Positions 11,651 to 20,649 of a stretch of 64,000 nt of DNA are shown here, one piece after another. This DNA is from Bimuria novae-zelandiae CBS 107.79. Taxonomy: Eukaryota > Ascomycota > Dothideomycetes > Pleosporales > Didymosphaeriaceae. The position numbers were made by a program, and so were the translations under genes. Numbering within the stretch: position 1 is the first letter of the stretch; each line of letters begins with the position of its first letter. The stretch is from assembly GCA_010015655.1 (NCBI GenBank), contig ML976704.1, positions 256,720-320,719 of the forward strand, written 5' to 3'. The notes under the pieces are model-generated. The model was not told the DNA's origin and ran no database searches. It saw only the letters and a list, made by a program, of their open reading frames with translations.

Positions 11651-13000
11651 TGCCTATAGACTATTAGGCCTCCTAGTCTATAGCTTGTCTTTCCCCGCCT
11701 CGGCCTTGTACTTTAAATAGGACGCCTTATAATGGCCTAGTTTGTAATAGTAGAAGTATTAGTCCTTGTCCCTGTCCTTTACTACCTAAGCCTTCTTCTT
11801 GCTATTCTTATCGCGACGGTCGCTGTCGTGGCGTCTCTAGTATAGTCTTGTATTATTTAACCTAGATCGCTTTTGATCGCGCCTTTTATTAGCTAGCTTA
11901 TTAAAGAAGTTATTATTAACATCGTGTATGCGTTATTTTCCTAACTTATAAGGTTTTAACGCTTACTAATACATATTTACCTTTACTTCTAAGTAAAAGA
12001 GGCTCTTCTATTTGCGTGGCTACTATTTAAGGCGTTCTTAGATTTTCTTGTCTAGTGCCGTGTAGAAGTTATTAATATAGTTTTTATTATTATTATTTAA
12101 GACCTTCTCTAGGTCGCATTCCTCCTATTAGTCCTTAAGGTAGTTAAGGAGTTCTATAGGGGTCTTCTTACCTTATTTAGCTACCTTAATCCTTTAGCGA
12201 GCGGCACTCTTTCGCTCCTAGGCTAATTTTAGGGAGTCCACTATAGTCTACTATAGAAGGTCCTAGGTAACTTTCCTGTGTTGCTTCCGCTCTAGGATCT
12301 TGGCGACTATTTAGTTCTAGTAGTTACGTTGTGTATCTCCTAAGTATTTTACTACAAACCTAACCTGCGCTTCGTTAGTTTTAAGGGCGGGTAAGAAGTT
12401 AATATAGTCCTTATAGGCCCTCTTCTATAAGTTTAGTTCCTTACGACCCTTGCCCTTAAATTAAGGAGGTTTTAGTAGCTTTAGTAGCTGTACGTCCAGG
12501 GCAGTAGCTACTATTTAGATTTAATATTCTTTATTATGGCTAGTGCGGGCCTGGCCTTGTCTATCCTTTTTCCGCAGGCGTTGGATGCTTCTAGAGGCTC
12601 TAGATTAGTCTTAACTAGTATTATTTAAGCTTAAGGACGCGTCCTTTATTAAGCTATTATTTAATAGGTTATTACTTGTGTCTTTAGCCTCGTCTGGGTT
12701 GCCGTGACCCTCCTTAGGCTCTATAGAGTTGTTAGAGATGCTAGTAGTTATTATTTTATTCTTAACTAGGGTCTTGCCTTTAGATTAGTGACATTTTGCT
12801 ATTAGGGAGGCCTCTAGTTCTTAGATACGTTATTAGAGCTATAGCACGCCTAGGCGTTCTTAGAGGGTAACTTCCTTTAATTATTAGTTATTATTACTAC
12901 CTATAATAGCAGGGGGGTTTTCCTCTAGATCTATAAGTATTATTAGGTCTTTTATAGGCGTTGCAACTATTAGAGGCTCTTATTTAGAGAGTCCTATAGG
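11651..13000 (-). pseudogene. gypsy gag remnant with dead zinc knuckle
   Basis: A CX2CX4HX4C nucleocapsid knuckle is recognisable at 11717-11758 by spacing, but all three cysteines now read tyrosine (YFYYYKLGHYKASY). A basic stretch precedes it. The rest of gag is not recognisable and full of stops. Boundaries are approximate. Confidence 0.75.
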
Positions 13001-13106
13001 TGGTAACCTACTTTAAGGGTCTCCTACTATCTTTAAGGTCTAGTAGGTAACTCTTCGTGTCGATTCTATCGTACAGGTAAATTAGATATGAGGGGGTAAG
13101 GGATCG

Positions 13107-13282
13107 TATTATAAAAAGCGCCCTAACTACGGGCGACTTAGTCTATCCACAGTACTAAGGCGATCCCTTAGAGAGGGAAGAGAAGGGCTGCGGCGAGGGA
13201 AGTAGATAGGCGAAAGGCCCGGATAGCGCCGGTCTAGAGCGGACTAGGGCCGTCGAGGGCCCTCGACCTACGACTCGTGACA
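13107..13282 (-). repeat. 5' LTR of the gypsy element
   Basis: Matches 176-351 over its full 176 bp. In element orientation it begins TGTCACGAGTCGTAGG and ends TATAATA (RIPed TACAACA). The first dozen bases downstream in element orientation (13106 downward, CGATCCCTTACC) are where the primer-binding site should be. I could not match them to a specific tRNA. Confidence 0.9.
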
Positions 13283-13720
13283 TTTGTATGCGAAGGAGGG
13301 AAGGGCATAAACGGCATCTAGTACGCAGAGAACATACTTAAGAAACACCTATTCCTTTATTACTACACTATACGCGATAATAACTAAGGCGTAGCTATCT
13401 ATTTAATTTAAGATAACGTTTACCTACACTTACTAGGCCTCCAGTACTGCCAGCCAGAAATTAAAGCTCTAGAAATCAAGTTTGGCCCTCAGCCTCCCAA
13501 TTCACCCGACTTACACCCAATTGAGCGCTGTTTTGGGCGTCTAGAAGGTTTTTTGGCAAGTTACGAATGCCTATCAAGTTCCAAGGAGGCCAAAAAGGAG
13601 GTCTGGCAAGGTGATAAGACACTCAGGCAGTATATGGCCGAAAAGCTTCATCCCACCTACTTTATGCGCGTTGCAGAGCTCTGCGAGGACGTAGGTGGCC
13701 AGAACAACTTTACAGCATAA
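13283..13720 (+). pseudogene. DDE_3-type (Tc1/IS630-like) transposase, C-terminal remnant
   Basis: Plus-strand frame ending with TAA at 13718-13720. The motif QDN...H (about 13390-13430) and PPNSPDLHPIE (about 13493-13525) match the second and third catalytic blocks of DDE_3 transposases (xQDNAPxH and PxxSPDLNPIE). About 65 further codons follow to a natural-looking C-terminus (QNNFTA-stop). The 5' part is missing or lies across the gypsy insertion at 1-175. Upstream stops (TAA/TAG) show RIP. No terminal repeats were identified. Confidence 0.7.
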
Positions 13721-14239
13721 TTAGAACATCTTATTTGGGTGTATTTGCTCATACTTTAGATGGAATCAAGATGCCCGACTTTTGAAGTTGCTACCCCTGC
13801 AGGAATCCCTGCTGCACGTGACGGCCGACTTTATTGACATTACCCTTTGTAACGTCCCCCCCTGCGTAACGCAAAGCACTCCGTGTCGCAAAAGATTATC
13901 CACTAAAGCATCTCAACCATCCAACCCACAGTAAATTGAATGGTGATCTGCTTCTTTCAAGAATTCTCCTTAAGCTAATGATGAGAGACGAAAAAATTAC
14001 AGCGTTCTGACTTATGCTCTTAGTCGCCCCTCGAAAGGCCTCTTAAACTGCACCTTGTTTATATCCCTATAATAAGACAGCTATCCCTAAATCCTAGAGT
14101 TAGGGAGTCCTAAGCGATAGCTCTATAGTGCGAGGAAGTAATGTAGAACTTTGCACATATTCAGCTCGTTGTACGATGCAATCCGGATTTACCCGCGCAG
14201 AGGGGGCTCCTAAGCATGATTTTTGCAGACCGATCTAGC
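13721..14239. other. Intergenic, repeat debris
   Basis: No gene seen. At 13811-13850 a plus-strand frame reads ADFIDITLCNVP, similar to the conserved IDLSFCNIP block of the LINE endonuclease, so a tiny piece of another LINE may be present. Confidence 0.35.
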
Positions 14240-14430
14240 GAGCTTACGTAGTGTATTGTTGAAATCATTACCGCACTGTATTGTATTGTATTCCATGCCT
14301 AACCAGCAAAGGTTCGCGCCACTCTACTAAGAGGCTATTTTTGGATGGCGGGGCTGGTGTTCGTTGCAGCTAGCTATTCTCTCGTGGGACCACTGCCGCC
14401 GACATGGACTGGGCCAGGAGGGTCCTTTTA
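14240..14430 (+). mobile_element. 5' fragment of the copy-A pogo-like family
   Basis: Resembles the leader of the element at about 20,500-20,670: TCTAGCGAGCT(C/T)ACGT, then GGCTATTTTTGGA(C/T)GGCG, then TTCTCTCGTG, then a start codon reading MDWARR against MDRASK. The fragment stops shortly after the start codon. It lies downstream of the NLR gene whose upstream side carries copy A. Confidence 0.6.
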
Positions 14431-14657
14431 CTAAGCTATATTATCGCGCAGTCAGACAGCGATGGCATAAGATTATACTGCACTTGATTTCTAGTGGAAA
14501 ATATCAAGCACGTGATTCTATATGCTAGTTGACCTAGGGGATGCTCGAAGCTTCGGTGCAACTTAGGGAAGTATATACACCTTGATCCCCAGCCCTCTCT
14601 ATGAAATAGAGAAATGGAAAAAATAAGATAATAAATAATAAAGGAATGCTAAAGGCC

Positions 14658-16154
14658 TTAGGACGTGCTAACGAACCATACCCTTCCCGATCCAACTCCA
14701 ACGCCGATTGTATTGTCTGACACTGCTGAGCATGATGACCGATATTCCGAGGGTAACCACACTAACATCTTCGAGTTGTATGTAATCCAAATTCGGTCTG
14801 AACTTAAAGCTACGCCTTTGTATTGAGGTTGTTGGACTTCTGCATTATTCAAAGCTACGATTGAATCGGCTGGGTTTCCAAGACTGATAGTGCCGGTCTC
14901 AGTGTAAAGGTACGAATCGGTCCGGTCGAAAGAAATGCCGTGGAGTGTCCGGCCAACGTTGAGCGTCTGCAGGCAGGCGCCGCTGCTCGGATCCCAGATC
15001 TTGACCGTCTTGTCGTCCGACGCCGACGCGAGCCGTGCCGAGCCGTGGGAGAAGGCCATGGATCGGACCCAATCGCTATGCCCTTCGAGTGTCGACAGGC
15101 AGGCGCCGCTACTCGGATCCCAGATCTTGACCGTGTTGTTGGCTGACGCCGACGCGAGCTGTGCCGAGTCGTGGGAGAAGGCCATGGAGCTGACCCAATA
15201 GCTATGCCCTTCAAGCGTCAACAGGCAGGCGCCGCTGCTCGGATCCCAGATCTTGACCGTCTTGTCCTCCGACGCCGACGCGAGCCGTGCCGAGTCGTGG
15301 GAGAAGGCCACGGAGCTGACCGAGCCGCTATGTCCTTCGAGTGTCGACAGGCAGGCGCCGCTACTCGGATCCCAGATCTTGATCGTCCCGTCGCCCGACG
15401 CCGACGCGAGCTGTGCCGAGTCGTGGGAGAAGGCCACGGAGCCGACCCACTCGCTATGCCCTTCAAGTGGCGACAGGCAGGCGCCGCTGCTCGGATCCCA
15501 GACCTTGACCGTCCTGTCGTCCGACGCCGACGCGAGCCGTGCCGAGTCGTGGGAGAAGGCCACGGATCGGACTGTATCGCTATGCCCTTCGAGTGTCGAC
15601 AGGCAGGCGCCGCTGCTTACATCCCAGATCTTGACCGTCTTGTCGACTGACGCCGACGCGAGCTGTGCCGAGTCGTGGGAGAAGGCCACGGAGAAGACTG
15701 TATCACTATGCCCTTCGAGCGTCAACAGGCAGGTGCTGCTGCTCGGATCCCAGATCTTGACCGTTTTGTCGCCCGACGCCGACGCGAGCCGTGCCGAGTC
15801 GTGGGAGAAGGCCACGGACCAGACCGACTCGCTATGCCCTTCGAGCGTCGACAGGCACGCACTCCATTGATCCCCTGTGACGTTACTTGGCTTAATCGTA
15901 ATCCACTGTGGCTCTTCGTCCTTGAAATGTCTCCTCACTAGGCTGCTGGCTGGACTAAACAGAAGTGCTGACGCATATACCTGCAAGGGACTGTTCTCTA
16001 TTGCCCCCTTATGCGCCATAATAAATCGATGCGCATCTTGAACAAGCCCGTTTAACATAGCTGCATCTTCTCTTCCCTAAATTGTATCAGCATGCATAAT
16101 ATAGGAATAGTCGTATAGGGTAAATTACATCCACTGACGTCTTTAGTTTTGCTA
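14658..16154 (-). pseudogene. WD40-repeat half of a transposon-split HET-NACHT-WD40 (HET-E/HNWD-type) NLR
   Basis: Minus-strand ORF from 16058 (466 codons) plus a short upstream exon piece (16129-16154) joined through a 52-bp intron (16077-16128, GTAATT...GCTGAT...TTTAG). The N-terminal stretch VQDAHRFIMAHKGAIENSPL and PQWITIKP is the linker that follows NACHT in HET-E-type proteins. Seven nearly identical 42-residue WD40 repeats (residues 68-361, 14976-15857) and a partial eighth follow. They would form the ligand-sensing propeller. Repeats differ mainly after GHS and after SAS, the variable face known in this family. The half has no start codon of its own beyond internal Met codons because the pogo-like element separates it from HET-NACHT. 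It is otherwise free of stops, so the disruption is probably recent. Confidence 0.88.
14976..15857 (-). repeat. Seven in-frame 126-bp WD40 repeat units
   Basis: Seven consecutive 126-bp units each encoding C-x3-LEGHS-xx-V...SVAFSHDSA(R/Q)LASAS...KIWDPSSGA. High between-unit identity suggests recombination-driven homogenisation, as known for HNWD genes. Confidence 0.92.
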
Positions 16155-16248
16155 AGCTAGCGCATATAGTCACCGCCCAAATAGGGTTGCCGCCCACCCC
16201 ACCAAAACACGACACCTGCACAAAACACGCGATATCTCTCCACAACGC
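16155..16248 (+). repeat. Left terminal inverted repeat of element W
   Basis: Starts AGCTAGCGCATATAGTCACC and matches the reverse complement of 17853-17944 with a few differences (for example CCCAAAT versus CCCACAT). Confidence 0.9.
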
Positions 16249-16256
16249 TTATTAAA

Positions 16257-17849
16257 ATGGACCCCCGCGAAGAATCTATACAATTAGCTATCAGCGATTT
16301 TAATGCTGGCGTTTATCCAAGCCTACGCGCTGTGGCAAAAGCCTACAATATCCCTTAATCTACCCTACGTGGCCGGCTAGGTGGCGCGACAAACAGCGCA
16401 GTCTGCCATTAAAATTAGCAGCGATTAACTCCTCTACAGGAGGACTTCCTAGTAGAGTGGATCCTCGAAGAAGACGCGCGCGCCTGCCCTCCCTCCCACG
16501 CTCGCGCCCGAGAAATGGCCAATCGAATCCTGCGTATGAATGGCGACAACCAGCCTGTAGGCAAGCTCTGGATCTCACACTTTATCCGCCGACAGCCACG
16601 CATCGCCTCAGTAGTCGGCAGAAAGCTAGAGGCTCAGAGAGCTGATGCAGCGACTCCAGAGCAGGTGCGTGCCTTCCTAGAGCTCTATGAGCAGACTAGA
16701 TGGCGGCTCAACGTACGGGCGGAGAATACCTATAATATGGACGAGACCGGCGTTGCCCTAGGGGTATGTACGAACACTAGAGTACTCTCTAGTAGTTAGA
16801 AAAAGAAGGCTTATATTCGCTCTCCAGAGAATCGCGAGTAGGTCTCTATAATTAAGTCTGTATTAGCAACAGGGCGGAAACTACGCTGCGCAGTCATCTT
16901 TAAGGGCCAGAGCCTACAAACAACCTGGTTCCCCTCGTCCTACGTACCTGACTGGATCTATACAACCTTAGAGAACGGATGGACGTTAAATGCGATAAGT
17001 GTTGAGTGGCTGCAGCGCATATTTCTACCTAAGACAGCTATAGGTAATAGCTAGTACCAACTCCTTATTCTCAATAGCTATAGCAGCCATATTAATATTG
17101 AGTTTCTCTAGCTTTGTAAATAGCATTAAGTTAAACTCTTATACCTACCTGCGCATACCTTGCACGTCTTATAGCTACTAGATCTTGCTCCTTTCTTTGT
17201 TATTAAGTCTAGTTACCAACGCTAGATCTAGAAGCTTGCATCGCTTAACGATGCCGCGCCTATTAAGAAGGAGCGCTTTATCGCCTGCTACTATTAAGCT
17301 AGGGAGGAAGGCTTTACAGAGCGTGTAATTCGAGCTGGCTGGCAGGCTGCTGGTATCTGCCCGCTCAACATCAATCAGGTACTCAGCTCGTCGCAGCTCT
17401 CTCAGAGGCCTACTACGCCTACGCATCAGCAGCAGCCTCAGCAGCAGCCTCAGAGCTTCTTCTCTACTCCTCAAGGCCCTAGAGATCTATACTTGGCTCA
17501 GCGCGAGGTGCAGAGCTGCGAGAACCTAGGTCGCAAGACAAGACTTCTCCTGCAAAAAGCAGGTAAGGCGCTAGCAGCTGTAAATACTCGAGCTGCAGGG
17601 CTTGAATTAGAGAAAAGACGCCTTGAACAGTAGCTAGAGACTACTAGCTCTTAGCGTCCTCGAAAGCGCGTTCGAGTAGATTCAAATCAACGCTTTGCAA
17701 AGGTAGAGACTATTAGGGAGGCGATGCGCGCAGCTGAGGCCTCAGCAGCTCAGCAAAGTAGATATACTATAGAGAGAGCTGCAGAGACAGTAGCAGTAGC
17801 TACAGCAGCAGCTACTCTACAGTCTATGTGTATTACATGGCAATTATAA
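16257..17849 (+). pseudogene. pogo-like transposase of element W (psq HTH, CENP-B HTH, DDE_1)
   Basis: Frame of 530 codons from ATG 16257 to TAA 17847. The N-terminal helix-turn-helix region begins MDPREESIQLAISDFNAG. A CENP-B-like segment follows (about 16400-16640). The DDE_1 core opens with NTYNMDETGVALG (first catalytic Asp) and continues through FKGQSLQTTWFP and a WL block, but the second and third acidic blocks are disrupted by TAG/TAA codons. The C-terminal basic coiled region (KALAAVNTRAAGLELEKRR, then RPRKRVR) is typical of fungal pogo transposases. More than ten in-frame stops, the first at 16356, mark RIP. Element mobility would need a transposase in trans. Confidence 0.85.
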
Positions 17850-17852
17850 TAG

Positions 17853-17944
17853 GCGTTGTTGAGAAATCGCGTGTTTTGTGCAGGTGTCGCGTTTTGGTGG
17901 GGTGGGCGGCAACCCTATGTGGGCGGTGACTATATGCGCTAGCT
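17853..17944 (-). repeat. Right terminal inverted repeat of element W
   Basis: Reverse complement matches 16155-16248. It supplies the last codons and the stop (TAG read from 17941-17939) that now end the upstream NLR half. Confidence 0.9.
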
Positions 17945-20173
17945 TACTGAGGCTATCCCCTTTGACAGGCTCTTACACAGGCTAAGAGCCTCAAGCCAGT
18001 ATAGGTATTTTTGACTCAAGAATTCGTAGACGGCACCACCGTCTTGCAGGTGAACTAAGGAAGTCGCAGCAAAAGCAAGACTCGAATCGCCAAGGTGATC
18101 AATCCAGCAGATGCACGAGTAACGCAGAGCCGCCAAGGGATCTGGATCTGGCGGTTCCACTAGCTCGGCAGGATAACCCCACTCACCGAGGTTGTACATA
18201 TCTCGCCGAAGTGTCGACATGGCCTGGAGGGATTTTAAGAAAATTGAATGGTGAACATCCTCTATTCCACAAGGATAGAGGTCAGAGCTCGCTTCCTGGG
18301 ATAGAAAGTCCTTTGCTGATTGGTGAACGAAGGATACGATGCGTTCGCGAAGCGTTAGGAAAGAGCCACAAAGCCCTATAATCTCGGACAAAGCCTCGTC
18401 ATTCCCGGAGACACCGTTGGGCATGTCGACGAAAGTCACCAGCTCGTCTAACGTGACTGGCTGGTACACAGTTGAGACAACGGCTAGTATACGTTCGCAA
18501 AGATCAGCCTCTTCTGAATTGTGGATCTGGTCCATCATCCGCCTGTACAGGGCGTTCAGTCCGGGCGGAAACGCCGTTAGCTTTTTCTGAGCCTTCCATC
18601 CCGATACATTAGTGAGTTCTTGGCACACTAATGCTACCCAGAGAAAGGTGCCTTTGGCGTTCAACGACAAGTACCTAGTAACAGTGTCCCGCGTATCTTC
18701 GTCGTATCTGTTTCGCTTCGCTAACCAGTCTACTTTGAACCGAATATATGCCTTAACAGCTCTAAAGACAGAGTCTTCGTTCAGCTCGAGACACAGCCTC
18801 ACTTTTTGCACTGTAGAGTCGAGATCCCTTTCAATCACCGGCCAGTTGCGGCTAGAGACGATCCACTTGACACGAGAAGACACGCATGACTTCTGGGTGA
18901 CGAAATCCAGCAATTTTGGCAATTCTGTTACGCACTCGTCGAGCGCATCAACGATCAAGTACGTGCTATTCAAGCTCGGGTCTTGCAGAATATTTGTGAA
19001 GATCTCAGATAAGGCAACCCAGGCATTCGCATCCTCGAAGAGTGCTTTGCCTGCATGGTCGTGCTTCTTCCGTATATGCGAGACGAGCGATGGCTGCTGG
19101 TTGACAAGCAAATAGAGCAGACCTCGCAGGACCGACGTGGCGTTGTTGATTCGTGAGTCCGTAGCCTGGCAGAAGAAGTAGGACAGGATCTCGGTCTTAG
19201 AAATTGACTTGTTCAGCTCGTCGATAATACCGCAAAGCAGCATCGTCTTGCCCTTACCGGGATCGCCTTTGATCCAGAGCAGTCGGCTGTTCTCGTCGTC
19301 ACGCCATTGTCGGAAGTCGCCGTTCTCGAGAATCCAGTGGTAAGAGTCCGCTAATAGCCCTCCCTTGGTGTCTTCAATGCGCTTCTTGTCGTTGCGAGGA
19401 TCGGTGAGATGTAGGTCTTGCATGCATTTCTCCTGCTTGGCGATTTCTTCTCGGAGCCTCCGGAACGCACTCTCCATCCCTTCGCCATAAATAGGCGGTA
19501 TATGGACATCAAAGATACCCAGTAATGAGTACGCTCTATCTTCTTCACGCTTGGTCTCGCGGTATTCTATCCACGACAGTCGGTCATTAACGCTGAACTG
19601 GGATAAGCGGGCCCCTTGAAGTGCCAATTCGGATATGACCGTGATCTCGTGGATTTGCTGTCTAAGCGAACTTTTATCACCAAGTCGCTTGCCTTCCCAG
19701 GAGAAGAATTCAACCGAAGCCGGAGCAAGGAGCTCTTGGAGCGTCCAACCCCGAGTAAACCATTTACTGTTGCGAAAATCTGATATCCACAGTGGCGGAC
19801 TACGCTCTTCGTCAGCGTCGAGAGAACGTCTAGGAACATCTTGTAAATAGACGTAGCATCGAGTCGCGTCGCGGTACCAGCGAAACATCGAGTTGATGGC
19901 GTACGAGAGTTCAGCCTTGATTCCCTTGTTAATGCAACATGTATCAATCCAGAAATAGTATAGGTCATCGCGTGCAGCTTGCTCTGCACAGAACCGGAGC
20001 TTCTCATAGCCAGGCTTCTCCTTGCCAGTGTTATTCGTTAGATCATCGAAGGTAACCTCCTCATCATCGGCACCCCAGGTGTGTGAAAGAATCGCATAGG
20101 GAGGAGGGATAGAGGAGTCGTCGATCTGAGTAAGAACGAAGTCGCCAGTGTCGCTGCGTTGCAGAAGACGCAT
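17939..20173 (-). CDS. HET-NACHT half of a split NLR (heterokaryon-incompatibility type)
   Basis: 744-residue open frame from MRLLQ (20173); the frame extends to an upstream Met at 20266, but MRLL is the usual start in this family. The HET domain (about 25-155) shows PYAILSHTWG, FWIDTCCINK and RGWTLQELLAP. Its effector role in programmed cell death during non-self recognition is known for the family. The linker DPRNDKKRIEDTKGGLL leads to a NACHT NTPase with Walker A GDPGKGKT (303-310) and Walker B YLIVDALDEC (405-414). SFVHQSAKDFL and WLEALSLCKSLSKGIASV are the conserved end of the NACHT part. Translation then enters the terminal repeat of element W and stops after one residue, so the sensor WD40 part is lost. 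A truncated HET-NACHT product remains possible. No internal stops. Confidence 0.88.
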   Translation of the reverse strand: MRLLQRSDTGDFVLTQIDDSSIPPPYAILSHTWGADDEEVTFDDLTNNTGKEKPGYEKLRFCAEQAARDDLYYFWIDTCCINKGIKAELSYAINSMFRWYRDATRCYVYLQDVPRRSLDADEERSPPLWISDFRNSKWFTRGWTLQELLAPASVEFFSWEGKRLGDKSSLRQQIHEITVISELALQGARLSQFSVNDRLSWIEYRETKREEDRAYSLLGIFDVHIPPIYGEGMESAFRRLREEIAKQEKCMQDLHLTDPRNDKKRIEDTKGGLLADSYHWILENGDFRQWRDDENSRLLWIKGDPGKGKTMLLCGIIDELNKSISKTEILSYFFCQATDSRINNATSVLRGLLYLLVNQQPSLVSHIRKKHDHAGKALFEDANAWVALSEIFTNILQDPSLNSTYLIVDALDECVTELPKLLDFVTQKSCVSSRVKWIVSSRNWPVIERDLDSTVQKVRLCLELNEDSVFRAVKAYIRFKVDWLAKRNRYDEDTRDTVTRYLSLNAKGTFLWVALVCQELTNVSGWKAQKKLTAFPPGLNALYRRMMDQIHNSEEADLCERILAVVSTVYQPVTLDELVTFVDMPNGVSGNDEALSEIIGLCGSFLTLRERIVSFVHQSAKDFLSQEASSDLYPCGIEDVHHSIFLKSLQAMSTLRRDMYNLGEWGYPAELVEPPDPDPLAALRYSCICWIDHLGDSSLAFAATSLVHLQDGGAVYEFLSQKYLYWLEALSLCKSLSKGIASVS

Positions 20174-20649
20174 TGTTTCGCAATAGAGCTGGATGGGGGA
20201 ACAGATCTGGGTCGGGATCAGATGCGGCAGCCTAGCCGAGAAATGAGACAACGGCTTGTTGAGCACTCTAGTTCTAGGCTACTAAGGTCAGCCAGCATGC
20301 GAAGAGATCAGAGGCAGATCTATACCGACGGATCAAATCCGATGGCGGTGCGGCGCGAGAGTGCGCCAGTTCTATTGCCGTGTCAATGGGTTTGGACTAG
20401 TGGGGTCAAGGACAAGCTGTCATGGTTGAGGTGAGGCTGATTGCACAGCCCGAAGTGTGGCGCAGACACTGAGGCCGTGGTGCAGTATAACGTGACACGG
20501 CTCGGATTAATCCACAGGTCGATTCTAGCGAGCTCACGTGGAGTGGAGGTTCCTAGAGGTGTCCATCAGCGGGCTATTTTTGGACGGCGGGCTGGCGTTC
20601 ATCGCCGTCAGCCGTTCTCTCGTGCCAGTACACCACCACCACCTTCATC

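Larger units (their letters stand above)
176..13282 (-). mobile_element. Ty3/gypsy LTR retrotransposon (chromovirus type), RIP-inactivated, carrying a nested LINE
   Basis: Bounded by two 176-bp direct repeats that begin and end TGTTGT...CGTAACA or RIPed equivalents. Read on the minus strand the order is LTR (13107-13282), gag with a mutated zinc knuckle (11717-11758), aspartic protease and reverse transcriptase (YLDDIL at 10500-10517), RNase H, integrase (HHCC CxxC at 9099-9110), integrase C-terminus interrupted at 8512/2592 by a LINE, a chromodomain-like segment (about 2090-2170), a purine tract (about 358-370) and the other LTR. Without the LINE and one target duplication the element is about 7.19 kb. 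Many TGG and CAG/CAA codons are now TAG/TAA, so it cannot be autonomous. No target duplication was found around the LTRs. Confidence 0.9.
16155..17944 (+). mobile_element. pogo-like (Fot/Tc5-type) transposon W, inserted in the NLR gene
   Basis: 1,790 bp, flanked by TA (16153-16154 and 17945-17946). Terminal inverted repeats of about 92 bp begin AGCTAGCGCATATAGTCACC. The transposase lies on the plus strand, opposite to the NLR. Removing the element and one TA restores an NLR frame that runs into the 52-bp intron. Confidence 0.93.

Noticed and set aside
176..13287. A 5-bp target duplication for the gypsy element
   Set aside because: The flanks read GAGTT and TTTGT, which do not match; RIP or rearrangement could have removed it, so none is claimed.
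14935..15941. Several overlapping plus-strand ORFs of up to 205 codons, and a 126-bp periodic array that could suggest a repeat-protein or CRISPR-like locus
   Set aside because: They are shadows of the minus-strand WD40 repeats; the period is exactly 42 codons and there are no spacers.
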